NCBI GenBank assembly: GCA_965153455.1
Contig: OZ234497.1
Location: 14,308,302 to 14,372,301, forward strand
DNA length: 64,000 nt
Source of the DNA: Sphagnum compactum
Taxonomy: Eukaryota; Bryophyta; Sphagnopsida; Sphagnales
Reading direction: 5' to 3'
Made by a program: the position numbers and the translations under genes. The notes beneath the pieces were generated by a model. The model saw nothing but the letters and a program-made list of their open reading frames with translations. It ran no database searches and was not told the DNA's origin. Below, piece by piece: positions 12,050 through 25,708 of this stretch; position 1 is the stretch's first letter; every line of letters begins with the position of its first letter.

Positions 12050-13520
12050 ATTAAAAGGCTATCATATATGTTTGTCTCATCTTCAAAACAAGGGTACCTA
12101 CGTACCTACCCATCATGGGCAAATAACAAAAGAAGGTTTAATATATGTACATAGATGATTGGAGAATACTTTTATAGGTATATATGTGTGTCTCCTCTTG
12201 AAAACAAGGGTACTTGCATATATATATATATAGAATTTTTAAAAAAATCTTATGTATTTTCATAATGAACAAATGACAATAAAGGTTTATTATACTTACA
12301 ATTTGGATTTTTGTATCTTTGAAGGTGTTTTTGAGCAGGTAGCTAGTGAGAGTTTGAATTTGCCATCAATTTTCCTTTCATATAAAACACCTCAAAAATA
12401 AAAGTCTCTCATGTACCCATAATGTTAAATAGACAAATAATAAAACGTTTAATTTTTATTCAATTTGAATATCGTAATACCCTTTACCATTTTGGCATCT
12501 TCGTGCCAAATTATTTTTTTCTGCAGTAAAAATTAAAAATTTCCTGAAATTCTTTTAGTTGAGGCAGGGAAAAAAAAAATGTCAAAGTAATTTTGCACAA
12601 CAACTTAGGCACATGGCACCGCCAAGCTTTAAGGCAAGTAGTCAATAGTAATGTCAAACAAATTTCTAGAACTTTCAACATTGCGAGTAGTTAAATTTGG
12701 GAGAAATCGGCATTTATTGAAAATAATTTAATTATTGCCAGAATGGTATAGGTACTATGACATATTTGAAGATGTTTTTATTAGCCACCAAGAGCCTGAA
12801 TTTGGCATCAAAATATAATCTGAAAATTTTGTACATATAATGAACAAAGAACAAGAAAGGTTTAAAGTATATGCAAAAAATTGCCAAAAGTTTTATATTA
12901 AAAAATTGAAAAAAAATCATGACCGGGCTTTTTTTTTTCCTATTTTTTTCCAAATTCCTGAAGTAGGTGCATTGGTGAGAATCCCCAACATTAATTAGCA
13001 TTAAATGGCACCTGTCCTAGGTGGGCTGTAGCATTTTAATAAAAATGCTGGTACAAGTGACAACCTGAGAATTGCCTAGGTCTAGATGTGGGCAATTTTT
13101 AAAAAATTTAAATGGCAAAAATTCCCAATTAAAAAATCACAATTTTTTTCGTGTTTTTTTTTTCAATGGTTTATTTATTTTTCCAAGTTGCCAAATTTCT
13201 CCACCAAAAAAAAAAAGAAAAAGAAAAATAAACACACCAATCATTACCCATAATGAACAAAATAATAAGAAACATTTAGTATCAATTTCCCTCACATATA
13301 AACACCGGAAAAGATAGAATCTTATGGCTTAGTAATAAGTATAGGCTATGTACAATTTGAACATTTTCAAACATGCATCCGTCAAGCTACCAAGAGCTCA
13401 AATTTGTCATTAATTTCCCTCATAGAAACACCCACCCAAAAAAAAATATTTAATAAATAAATAAATAAATAAAAAATTTAAAAAAATCTCCCCCAAAAAA
13501 AAAGAGAGATACTAAACACC
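12050..13520. repeat. Degenerate interspersed repeat array between the arms
   Basis: A composite unit recurs with irregular spacing. One part resembles 'cccataatgaacaaataataagaaaggttta' (near 12111, 12261, 12417, 12833 and 13248). The other resembles 'gaatttgccatcaatttccctc' followed by 'atataaacacc' (near 12350, 12798, 13270 and 13400). This looks like an old tandem array broken by small insertions. No coding frame survives. Confidence 0.55.
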
Positions 13521-13632
13521 CATTGGCATATAAGCAACCCAAAGAAGAGAAATGTATAAGCAATAATCATATTGCAAGTGTAATAAGTTATAGGCTGTAT
13601 TGATGTAGTGTGAAGCTAGCTACTAGCCCTCC

Positions 13633-13672
13633 TACTTACTTACTACTACTACTACTACTACTACTACTAGTG
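13633..13672. repeat. (TAC)n microsatellite
   Basis: About eight to nine TAC/ACT triplets lie in a row inside a TACTTAC-rich stretch. Confidence 0.8.
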
Positions 13673-13959
13673 CTTTACTCATGGTAGGTGACATGATGTG
13701 CATGTGTTCCTGGGAACCTGCCTGCAATTTGCCTGTTGAAGTTTTAGCATGGGGACAGAAGAATAGGGCCCAAGTTGTGTTTTTTTTTAGTGTGTGAGTA
13801 AGACCAAGTGTGCAAAGGGTACTGTGATTTGATCCCCTCTGGATGTTAAAGGCTCAGATTACAAAACTTGATTGAGTATAGAAGAAGAAGGCTCCACCAC
13901 CACCACCAGTGACTAGCCTACTAGTGCTTTTTGCTTCTGAAAACCCCATCTTTCTACTT

Positions 13960-14336
13960 CCATTGGGAAACAAGGGGTGTGTTACATTGTGGCCTTGTTG
14001 CCCTTTACATTAAAAAGTATCTTATTAAGGCAAAAGAAGAATTATGGAAGCTCAAATATTTCACCGTGCCAAAATATACTACTCTTCAGAAAAACCCTCT
14101 TAAAGAAACCAAAATCCTTCAAGATAAATTATAACTCTATTATAACGGATCTCAAGTTTCAACACAAGCCCAAAAATATCATCTTTCAAAAATCATCATA
14201 TCAAAATAGACCTTATTATTATTACCTCGGGGCCAATACCCCTTAAGCTATTATTCTCTATAATGAATTCTAAACACAATATCCTTTTTGCCTTGGTAGT
14301 AGTCAAGGCCAACAAACCTACATTAAAACTTCAAAC
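13960..14336 (-). repeat. Right arm of the long inverted repeat pair
   Basis: This is the reverse-complement partner of 11616-11975. The outer ends of both arms share TTTAATGTA and the GACCTTG/GGCCTTG...ACCAAGGC block. The pair could be long terminal repeats of a 2.7-kb foldback element, or two copies of one dispersed repeat in opposite orientation. I could not identify a flanking target duplication. Confidence 0.7.
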
Positions 14337-14490
14337 CCTAAACCCACCTGCTGCTGCATCTATTGGGAGAAAAAAAAAAAGCCCTCCATTGCTTCAACTC
14401 ACCTACATTTGCTTCAATCAACTTCCATTTGGGGGAAAAACCTACATTACTTCAAACCCTAAACCCACCTTGCTGCTGCATCCATTGGGA
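14318..14490. repeat. Direct duplication, period about 121 bp
   Basis: The block 'cctacatta..cttcaaaccctaaacccacct' followed by TGCTGCTGCATC and ATTGGGA appears at 14317 and again at 14440. The first copy is followed by a poly-A tract, the second is not. Confidence 0.75.
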
Positions 14491-14639
14491 CCCATGTTGT
14501 TTCCTTTTGCACATTGCACACAACAACAACAACACATTGGGGACAATTCTCAAGGTCTCTACTTACATGTGTGAGGAGGAGCATGGACCATGCCAACCCC
14601 CACCCCCTCCAAAAACCCTAAAAAACAAAATAATAAATT

Positions 14640-17438
14640 AAAATAATTTTTTAAAGGAAAAAAAAAACCTTTTTGACGGAGTCATCTATGGGACCAATGT
14701 GACTAAGAAGCTCTCAACTTTGAGAACCTCTTCTGTGCGAATAGTAGTAGTAGACACTGGTGCCTTTTCCTCGGAATGGGGGGTGACGAATTATCTTCTG
14801 ATAACCATGGTGCCAGTGGCAGCACCGGCCTCTTTGTACTTTCTCTAACCCAAGTTTCAATTTCAATGACAAAGTTTGATGGTGTATGCATAAAATTTGG
14901 CTTCAATTTGCGCTTTCCGGATGCAGAATTGCATGACAAGAATACTAGAAAAAAGGTTTATAATACTCAAATTTCCATGCCATCATATTTGGATTAATGT
15001 TATTTAGTTGTAAACATGATTGCACTTCTTCATATTATCTTCCCCCCCCCCCCCCCCCCCACCCATAATGCTTTTGTGTTTCCTAACGTAAAACATAATA
15101 AACCATAATTGCAAAAAAAAATCAAAACGTAAACTTAGATGCATAAAGAATGGAATAGATCTTTGAAATAATTGGAATGTCTAATAATTTTGTATCCCCT
15201 TATCTATTTCTACTATGTAGAGCTTTTTAAGTGCAAAGTGCTTTGTCTTTTCAACTAGTTCATAGATACTAGGTGTTTTCTAAAATAGTGCTTGAAGATT
15301 CACCTATTCCACTCCATATGGTCCAAGCTATTTATACCATCAAATGTCAAAGTGTTGTAGATCCAAGTGAATGTGAATTTTTTTATTTCTAAACACACAA
15401 TTTGGCCCAACACTTCGCATACCATTTACCTATTACGTATAATCTAAAGTCTTAATTCACAATTCATTTTCCAAAAGTGGACACTTAAGAAGTTTGTAAT
15501 TGGGAAATTGGTATCAAGGACTCTAATTGCCAAATCTTTCCCTTCCTTATGACTCAAGCCTTGGACAAAGTCAAGTTGAGTTTCATCAAATTGGTGGACT
15601 TGGGGAGAGGGGATGATGGCGTGACAAATTAGGATCAATTTGTTCCCACAAAGTTTGAGACAAGAATTAAACTTACAATATCTTTGAGGGGGAAATTGTT
15701 CACAATAGTCAAATTTCCCCAAACTTTACAATACTAATTTTGAAACAAATGGATGTTCCATTCTTCCTTTGAAGTGTTTAGAATTTAGAAGCCATCACTC
15801 AACAATAGTCTAGACTAGTGTGGCCTGTGCCATTGGCCCAACTTAGATAATAATGTTGTACAAGTATGAAGTTATCAGAAAAAATTCCCTACTTAAAAAA
15901 AGCTATTAATTAGATGAATATTGTTAATCGTTTCATGTATGTTGGTTGCATTATAAATACTTCATAATGATATTTTTCTTGAATAAAAATGTGAAAACAA
16001 CAAGATTTCAATATATCAATAAATATCGTTATATTTGCATCAAAGATGAATTAAAAGAACATTTGTCATGTCATCATGAAACTATCATGTAATCTTTAAT
16101 TATCAGTGGGTATTTTGGCTCTCGTATTCATATTTGGTGAAAATATTAATTTTGAAACAACTAGCTCTATAGTTAAATATAAAAATTTGAGAAATATTAA
16201 ACATGGTGTTTCAAGTCTATGGACTTTCAACTTGAAAATATATTAGAGGTTTACATATCTACATAAACTTCAAGGGCCATTTCATTTGGTATTCCTTTAA
16301 CCCAAATTCAAGGTTCATTTAGGGTACAGCACTCTTTGTTAGTGTAAGAACCATAAGTCAAGACTATATAGTCTAAAAGCTAAACAATTTCCCAAAATGA
16401 ACCTATATTTGAATGTAGGCTTAGCAAAGGCTCCACAAAATGTTTTACAAAATTCGCTTGCATTGTAATTGACTAAAATATGATCAAACCTACTAAAAAA
16501 TAATTTTAAAAAGTTAGAGTGTGCTGCAAAAGGCCCATTACCAAGCACTGCTGCCTTCATCAAATTAATGGATAAAATGAAAAATGTCTGGAAATTTTCA
16601 AAAAGTCAAGTTAAATACATAGTTTTCATTTAACTTGTTTAGGTCTAGTTTTAGTGAACTTGGGCAATGTTTACATCAGATATTGCACAAATAAAAACAT
16701 GGTGTTTTAGACAATTGTTCATACTAGCATACAACATATAATATATTATCCAACACCAAAATATTTACCCATTTGTATAACAATGACTACCAATCTACAA
16801 GTCACAATAGAAGTTTTGCTCCTATCTTAATATAAGACTAGTGCATCTCTAGAAAACATACATCAAAACAATGTCATTTGGTCATGGCATATCACCTTGT
16901 CACATGGTATGACACACCATCTCACCCATGTCATACACATACATATATTATTGCAAGCCCATAAAAAAAGTATACATGTATGTCATTGCATATGTCATGG
17001 CATGATGATATGTCATGTCAATTTATGCAATGCCATGACATTCATGTGTGAAAAAATCCTTTTTGGCCCTTTGCAAATTTTCCTACTTTCAAGTGTAATT
17101 TTCATAATTTTCAAAATTTTCCTACATTCAAATTATATAATTTTCAATTCACAATAGATTTGCTAATTTGTTTTGGAAATTCAAATGAAAACTTCTTGTC
17201 AATTGTGGTTTATAGTCATTCATTCATTCAGTCAAGTCAGTCAGTCAGTCAGTCAGTCAGGACTCAGGTTGGTCAAAAATTCTTGGACTGGTGATGGTCC
17301 CAAATTCCAATGTTCTCCCAAACAATTCCACACCAAAAGACCAGATCTGGTCCCCACATATATACACATAACACACATTCCAAGAACAGAGATTGTGGAG
17401 GTAATAGGTAAATGTTTTTTGAAAGTACAGCAGAGCTA
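14640..17438. other. AT-rich intergenic DNA with a poly-C run and a CATGTCAT-rich patch
   Basis: No gene is supported. A run of 19 C lies at 15042-15060. Between 16880 and 17050 the words GTCATG, CATGTCAT and GGCATG recur on both strands, like the patch at 35550-36440. Short (CAGT)n and (CATT)n runs occur at 17220-17260. The rest shows no structure I can name. Confidence 0.45.
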
Positions 17439-17591
17439 GCTGCGTTTCAGCATTTCATACTCAGATTTAATAAAATTTCCTTACTTTGTGGATACCACTG
17501 AAAGAAGAGAGGATAGAGAGGGCTAAAGGAGGCCCAGAGACAGACAGACAGACAGGGTGAAGACAGGATTACTTTACAGATAACTCTATTA
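17439..17591 (+). repeat. Dispersed repeat, copy A
   Basis: This about 150-bp stretch matches 53904-54048 in the same orientation. Shared blocks are 'cagcattt', 'atactgagatctaataaaattt', 'ggataccactgaaag', 'aaaggaggcccagagacag', ACAGGGTGA and a final 'tatctctaat'-like word. Copy A has an expanded (CAGA)n run inside. No family is recognised. Confidence 0.65.
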
Positions 17592-20500
17592 TATTTAAAT
17601 AAAAGAATGAAAGTACTCTCACTCAAAGGTACTGACTAAAAAGGTACAACCTGCTTGCTTGCTTGTTGTCTTTTGAAGAAAGTACTTGTTGTTGTTGTTG
17701 TCGCCGCCTTCTTCTTCTTCGTATAAAAGCCTTATGCAAAGAATGAGTGCAGCAATGGGTTTTGGGTTTTTGGGAGAGGTTGGTCCCATGGTCTTCTGTC
17801 CGATTCACAGATTCTCCAGCAAAACTCAACACGGAACCAAACCAGTTGGGGCTAACAGGTCCCATGGTCTGGTTCAGGTTGCAACAAAACTGGACCTGGA
17901 TCTGACCCCAATCCCATTTTCTACAGATTCAGGTTTTTTTTTTTAATGGGAAAAAAAAAATTGGTTAGGGTTAGACATGTTGTTAGTTTGTGGAAAAAAT
18001 TCAGGTATATGTTTTGTTTTTTTTTTTTTTAATTTGGGGGTAGGGGTGGAGTTATGCATGTAGTGTGACACAAAATTAGGGTAATGAAACCCTAATGAAT
18101 GGAAATATCATCACATTAACCGTCAGAAGTCAAAAAGTTGTGACAACCTTTCGGCAATTGATGGTGATGAGAGGAAAGGCCTTGTGGATGGTGAGCTTTG
18201 CATTTTGTTTCTTTGTTTTCTTGCAAGTTAAGAGCAATGGTGTTATTATTGTGACTTCTAGCTTCGTTGACACTTTGTTTGTGTTTTCTTGTTTTTTATA
18301 TTGACGGTGTGTTGTATTGTTGTTTGGATGATGTGTTATGGAGCTTCAAAGGGGTGTTATATAAGTGGGGAATTATAGATGTAATGTAGCAGAGGACACA
18401 ACTAAGTTTTTATTTATTTTTAATTGATTGTGTGTATCATCTTAATCAAGGAGATCAAAGGTTCAAGTTGTGGAAGATTAAAGGAACAATGTGAGAAGAA
18501 TGGCTTACTATTGTCGGTCACTTTGCTTTGGAGATGTGTTTTTCTTTTTTTGTTGCATCATACATTTTAGGGGAAAGGAGATAGAAGTAGTAATAGTGTT
18601 TAGAGGTCACATTGGGAGAAATGATGAAAACACCCAATGGATTTCAAAGTGGTTAGAATGGCAATTTAAATTGTGATGTGTGAGGGTGATTTTGGTGTTT
18701 TATGGGAGAAGTGTTGATTCTATGATTTTTGAAAAAAGTGCCCACAATAGTGAAAACTTTTAAAGGAAATTTTGTTATGAAAAATCTAATGTACTATGGG
18801 GAATTCTGTGGACAACCTCTTTAAATCATTATTTTTTCTTTGTCCAACTTCCCAAGTTTCAACGTGTAAGGGCCATGTTTTATCTTACCTCTTTGGGAGC
18901 AAATGCCCTATGTATTGGGGACTTCAAATTATGTGTTGTATCAAAATGTAATTGGGTTCTTTGTATTTATTATTCAACCCCATGAGCTATTATTTGTAAG
19001 TGGATATGTTTATGCTTATTTTTCTAGAAACCAATTTCATGAAAGTTGGGGGTGGGTCTTTGTAATTAATTATATTGCCACACAATGAGTTCATTGAGAG
19101 AGAAGTTAGAACGTGTTGATCCCTTATGGCCCATAATTTAAATGTGACTAAATAGGTATCGAGTTTGGACACTACATTATTGACACTTTCACTACATTGA
19201 AATGCTCTTTGTTTATGCAATCCTTGATGATATGATTACAATAGTAAGACTTTACAATTGGGGACACTTGTTTCCCCTTTCTTTTTTGTGACAATAGTTG
19301 TTATTTTTGAGACATGTCTCAAATATACAAGTCTTTTGTTTTGTTTTGTTTTGTTTTGGTTTTTATTGGTTGTACAATGTTGGTTCTTCTAAAAAATTCA
19401 GGTTTGGGCTATGTGCAGGTAGTCATAACAGATTTAGTTTGGACCTAAACCCCCATAAGAAATTTGTTTCAAGAATAAGGAACTAGGAGTTCTGAAACAT
19501 GAGGAATTGGGCCCAAAACAAGACTCAAGGGTCTATTAAAGTCTTTAAAATCGTTAGACCAAAACTAAGGGTTCTTTCAAATCTAGAAAAAAGTTGGAAT
19601 GCATATTGAAGGTTCTTTTGGAAAGTAAGAATTGGAAAACACTAGTCCAAATTTGTTTTGAAGATGAACAAAACATCTCCACCCACATTCCCTATTTAGC
19701 CTCCATCCATGTTTACCACATCCATTATACAATGGTAATTATTCCCCCATTCCCACTCAAAACATGAAAAAATGGACAATATAAAGTGATAGATTATTTA
19801 AATGCCACCACCTAGGCCAATCATTATGGTCAACCAATAATAATAAATGCATTCTCTCTTACTTATTTGCTTTCTTGAAGGGCACTATGGGCTTAAAATG
19901 AGTTTCAAATTTTAGATTATGTGATTACAATACTTCATCCAAAATATAGTGCACTTTGGCCATTGTAAGGACAAATTTGTAATATAATTACCATTAATTG
20001 TCACAAAAACTCAATAGGGTAAGTAGGTTTAAGATTAAACACAAAAGAATTCATAGGTCTCCCACGAGCTCATTCTAGCTCTTATATGAATGAAGTCAAA
20101 AGATGAAATGTAAAGTTGCTTCAAAGGAGTAAACCACTAAAATGTTAAATTTCAGAAGAAGCAAACAAGATATGGCCATTCAAAATGGAAAGGGGGGGCG
20201 GGGGTGGGGTTCTATACTTCAAATAAATCTAGATGGAACATTTAACATGATGTTATCCTTGGTATATTTTGTCATTCAAGTGCAAACCAAATAACATGAA
20301 CCAACCTTGCACATGTGACTTTATTATGACAAATTGTTTTTCACTACTTTTTTAAAAATGGGATTGTTTGCTAAGATAATGTGGCACATTGTGATTGATT
20401 ATAAAAAGTGATGGATAAAAAATCATAGATTTTTACAATGGTTTTTTTTGTTACAACATATGAAATAATTTTTATAAAAGTGGGGATAATTATTGTACAA

Positions 20501-21060
20501 GATTATATCATTTTGAAAGCATCTTAAGTCTTTTAAAAAAAGAAAAACAACAACGAAAGCATTGGTTACATTACTTTATGCATGTTTTTGAATATTGCAT
20601 ATTCATTACATTCAATCCAAATTATTCGAGATGTTTCCATAATACATTAGAAGGGGTATCATGTAAAGATTCTAAAGACTTGCAATGTGAATACAAGTTT
20701 TGACATTAATACATGAAAACGTTCTTATTAATGTGAATGACCCATTTACAAATGGATAGTTTAAATTTGATACCTAGACACTACCTACTTTATCACCAAA
20801 ATGGGGTTGAAGGCAAAAATGAACATTCCATTTGTTTTAATGTTCACATGTGAACCAATGGTGTTAGTTTAAACAAAAATTGGGGTTCTTAATTTATGAC
20901 AATGGGGGCAATATGGTTCCATGAAACCTTAACTGCAAATTAGTGTCATTGTTGTCACGGACATTACATAATAAGGGAAAAAAATTAAAGATTTTAAAGA
21001 ACTTTTAAAAGTTTAACTTTCAAAAACATAAGGAATATGCTTTAAAATGTTTCTTAAAAA
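17592..21060. other. Intergenic AT-rich DNA, no gene seen
   Basis: Small open frames here (up to about 86 codons, for example 17686-17946) sit in simple-sequence DNA such as (GTT)n-(CTT)n at 17685-17725 and show no recognisable domain. A G-run cluster at 20191-20209 (three G-runs of 7, 5 and 4) could form a quadruplex. No repeat borders were found. Confidence 0.45.
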
Positions 21061-21064
21061 TTAG

Positions 21065-21605
21065 GAAGATCTTTGAAAAATATGCTTGGAAGTTTTTAAA
21101 AGTTTCTAAATTTTTTTTTGAAGAATAAATTTGGAAGTCTTTAAAAATATGCTTGGAAGTTATTTTTATTTTCACAAAGTTCTTTGAAAATATGCTTGGA
21201 TTTTATTTTTTAATTTTTCACAAAGATCCTTGAAAAATATGTTCAAAAGTTTCCAAAAGTTTTCACAAACATCCTTGAAGAATATGTTCAAATTTTCACA
21301 AAGTTCCTTGAAAAATATGCTTGAATTTTTTAAAATAAATTCACAAAGATCTTTGAAGAATATGTTTGAAAGTTTTTCAAAATTGCACAAAGATTTTTGA
21401 AAAATATGCTTGGAGTTTTTTCAAAGTTTTCCACAAAAGCCTTCAAAAATAGGTTTAAAAGTTTTTCTAAATTCTCACAAAGCTTCTTGAAAAATATGTT
21501 TGCAAGTTTCTAAAAGTTTCCACAAAAATACTAAAAGAATATTCTTGAAATTTTTGAAAAATATTTCATAAAGATCCTTGAAAAATATTCTTGGAATTTT
21601 TTACT
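21065..21605. repeat. Minisatellite, about 10-12 units of about 45-60 bp
   Basis: Units follow the pattern 'cacaaagatccttgaaaaat' then 'atgcttggaagtttttaaaag'. Copies are visible near 21070, 21110, 21175, 21220, 21275, 21300, 21345, 21390, 21475 and 21560. Copies are diverged and vary in length. The minus-strand frame through it encodes a repetitive FKDLCE-type peptide that I regard as chance. Confidence 0.75.
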
Positions 21606-24600
21606 AGATGTAAGACTAAATTTTGTTTTAAATTTCTTAAAGGAATTATTAACAAAAGCTTTTTAAAGAAAATTTTAGAAGATGTAATTAAAATAAAATT
21701 TTAGAAAAATAGTTGCTGAAAGTTTCTAGAAGACATAGTTATTAAAAGTTTTAAAAGTTTATCTTGTAAAAACTTATAAAAATTTAATTTAACAAAAATT
21801 TCACAATTAAAAGGTTTCATTGCATAGTATAAATGGAGATTCAAAAGGGATACCTTAAGGTTGCCAATGGAAGTTGTGCTCTTTATATTTTTAGTCCATT
21901 TCACGTTTAGTTTACATCATGCCTTTTTCGAACAATAAAATCATTTTATTCTTGTTCATTGCAAAGTTCCTTATATGTCAAGTTGGTATAATTTTCTCCA
22001 AATTATATATTTGTTTTGTCCTTGATAGTTACAAAGGTTTGGATGTAGTGATTTTGTTTTGAAAGCCTTTATTCCTCTTCATGGCAGTGATCCTTTTCAT
22101 GTTCCTATTGTGATGACCTTCTTTTTGTTATTGAATTCATGATTCTCTATGTGTTCCTTTGTTTTTGTTCGTGGTGATCTTTTTTGTGTGTTCTTATTCA
22201 TATTCCTTTTTGTGTTCAATGTTTGTGTGTTTTTGTTTGTGATCATCTTTTTAATCTTCTTGCTTGTTGCCTCATTGTTTGAATGGTCTTCAATTTTACC
22301 AAAATTCTTCTTCTCATCTACAAATGTAAATGAAGCCCCTTCATGTTCTTCTTCATGTTCTTGACTACAAACAAGCTCCTACCCTTTTAACCAACTTCCT
22401 TCTTAAATTGGTTTTGATGCAAGTGTTCATAGATGATAACTTCTATGACATGTAATGGTGGTGCTCCTCCCCTTTGTCTCATCCTCTTTGTGTTCTTGTT
22501 TATGATGATCTTCATCATAATTTTGGTCATGACCTCTTTGTGTTGTTCTCCATGTTTTTGTGTCCATTGTCCTATGTGTGCCCTCCCTTGATTTGCCCCT
22601 TCTTGTTCATTGGATACCCTTGTTATTTACTCATTTAATCATAAGAAGGATTATATTGCTTGCATTTTGGTTCTTAGCCTTTGCATGGATTTTTTAAAAC
22701 TTTAGTTTTAATATATAGGCTAACACCTCTACACCCTAGTGGGTGGGCTTGTAAACTTGCCTAAAAAGTTGCATTAAAAGTGATCACTTGCCTCCTTGAT
22801 AATTGTTGCATACCCAATTAATATGAACTTTGTTTTTGCACATTTTTTAATTCATCTATGAGGTGTTCAATTAACCTATGCTAGGGAATTTGTCAATCTT
22901 TTAAAAAAAATTCCCTCACTTCCTTTAGCTTTAATTCTTTTAATTCTTTATTCTAGCCTCAAGTCCATGGTTTTTTGTTCTAATATTTAAATATTCATCA
23001 ATTGAAATCACAACATGTGAATGTGAGTAGTCTACAATTTCTAATATCTTGCAAGCAAATGGGACAAAACCAATAAGTTATAGAAGTTCATTGACTTTTG
23101 GGTTAGTTTTAAAGAGGTATAGAAATCTTCCTATCGTTCACAACTATAGGAATCTAGGATGATTATATATTTAATGAACTATTTAGATTCATCTTATGTC
23201 ACATTTGGGTTTCAAAACATATCCACATAATATTGATGTTCAAGTTTTGATCCATCATCTAGTCATCTCGGGTAGTTGTGTAATGGACTAATCCTATTAT
23301 ACGAAATAAATTTGTATTGGTATTTTTCTCCCCCCATTTTCATTTGGTCAACTCCATCATCTTATATGTAATCATTTTCATCTTCCTCACTGTTATTTGT
23401 TGTTGTGTAAATTCTAAACATTGAACCTTACCATCCACAAGCTTAGGGTTAAAATGTCATATTCATATAAACTTAAACCTTAACTCGATGTTATGATTAG
23501 TCAATGATTGATCCAAAGCCTTGTCTACCCATATACCTAGTCTAGTAATTTTATTTTGTTCATTGTGATTACTTCTAACCATAGCCCCATCATTTTTTTT
23601 TAAAATGTTATTTTGAAAAGCTTTAAGTAAGATATATCAGGGGTATGTGATGTGTGAACATGCAAGGTGATCATGTCGAAACCAAATTGTTGTGCATGCT
23701 TTATTACTTTTAAAATAACATGTGAACCATGGCCATTTAGAACTAATAGATGACAATTGGTTAGAAAGATTCCATATAAAACAACTTCTCAAGAAATATA
23801 ACAATTCATTAAACATGAAACATATCAATTAAGCCTTATTTTGCATTGGCATATACATGTCCTTAGTTTAATTGTAGAATTTGATGTAGTCCTTTTATAA
23901 TCCTTCACTTTTGAAAATGTAAAAACCTAACAAAACCCCACCCATTGCATTTATTGCATAATTTATAGTTAATCATTCCCAAGACTTGGGGATCGATAAA
24001 CCTCATTTGAATTTTTCTAACCAAAACTTTGGCTCTTATATTATCTATCTCTTTGAATTCTTGTTTCATTTGAATTCCAAATGTGATTTGCATTGTAATT
24101 GTGTTGACTATATAATGCTTGTAATTTTTGGAAGTTTTTTAAAGCTACAACGTAGGTAGGTAAATGGCCAATACATCTACCTACTTACAGCCTACCTACA
24201 TATTATTTACCTTTGTACCTACCTATATAAATAATGTACAACAAGATATGAAATAAACATGTGAAAAAAATAAGTTGACAAAGTTATTACTTTAATCAAT
24301 TTATCCTTGTGGAGATGAGGGATTCAATTCTTGGGTGCATTCATAGTAAAAGGGGCCAAAATAGGTGTTGAAATGTAGTGAAAAATATACTTTTATTGTT
24401 GTGACAAATTGGCACCACTACTTGTATTTGATAAATTATTTCTCCATCATTTAGAATTGTGTTTGTTTGTTCGAGAAATTAAAATCCTATGAATTTGGAA
24501 TCATTTCATAATATCATTAGAGTCTTTTGTCATATGCAAAACAATGTTGAATGGGTCTTTTTCAAGACTTTAAAATTTGAATGTGATTTTTGTTATTCAA

Positions 24601-25024
24601 ACTTTCACCAAATGTTTCAAATTTATTGTGAGCTTTAATATAATTCATAAGAAGGGCCAAATTGTAGATCCTTTTAAAATGCACATGTATTGGACCTTTT
24701 TAGAAGATGTTATTGATTTTAATTTTGGGAATTTTTAATGATTAAAAAAATTCAAAATTTGTGATCATGATTCAAAAATAAAGTTGTACATTTCATTATA
24801 ATGTAAGCCTTGATGGAAAATATATAATTTTTATTATAATATGAGTCATCTTTCATCTCAGTATTAATAACTAATCCCAAAAAATGACATTAAAAATGTA
24901 GTTTTGGTATTTAATAGACCAATACATGCAAGCTACATGTAAAATGTAATATTTGGTAAGGTCATTGACCTTGGTGCCTATGTCTCCTTTTAGGGTGAAC
25001 TTACATTCTTTATACATGGAGTTG
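21606..25024. other. Intergenic AT-rich DNA, no gene seen
   Basis: The only structure seen is a patch of CTACCTAC/TAGGTAGG words at 24145-24240, like other patches in this window. Open frames are short and lack domains. Confidence 0.4.
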
Positions 25025-25708
25025 ATGCATGGTTGGGTGGACCAATTTGGGTGGCACACCAACCGATTTTGCCTTGTGGTTGCCATTACAATGCCCATGT
25101 CACATTATACGTTTTAAATTTTATTAAAATGGAATTGGTTTAAAGATCTTAACTTGAATATCTACATGATGCACAAAATCATTTTACTTTTAAAATAATA
25201 AAATCATGGACTTTTGAACTCAAAATTCATGGACTACACCTCTAATTACCATTTCTATGTGGATTATGCTACGGTCCATTGATTAATGGGTTGTGTTAGG
25301 GACTTGGAATTAGTAAGATATCATATCAAAGAAGTGTAGGAACAAAATAAATAATGAGTTGATTTTTAAAATTATACTTATGGACTTTTAAATGGGCTAA
25401 TCAAGAACATTTTTTCATAAGTCTGTATCATATTAAAGGAAGAAATATTTTATGATTTTTTTGTTTAGATGGAATCAGTAACATTTTTTCATAAGTCCAT
25501 ATAATATTAGAGGAAGAAATATTTTATGATTTTTTGTTTCGATGTTTAAAGAAATAAAAATGTAGATGTGTCATTAATGACATGGAAAAAATATGGAGGA
25601 AATCAATGTAAACTAGTGTAAACTAATTGTAATTTCCAAAATTTGACCACTTTTTTTAGTAAATAGGGACTTTAGTTCTATGGCAAATTGGTCCACCCAA
25701 CCATGCAT
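25025..25708. mobile_element. Non-autonomous element with perfect 25-bp terminal inverted repeats
   Basis: The first 25 bases (beginning ATGCATGGTTGGGTGG) are exactly the reverse complement of the last 25 at 25684-25708. The 684-bp body is AT-rich and has no transposase. It contains a tandem duplication of about 74 bp (units from about 25406 and 25480, sharing 'aacattttttcataagtc'). No convincing target duplication is visible, so the superfamily is open. Confidence 0.65.

Noticed and set aside
22149-22364. Phe/Val/Leu-rich plus-strand frame resembling a membrane protein
   Set aside because: T-rich low-complexity DNA gives such peptides by chance. There is no charged flank pattern or neighbouring gene structure.
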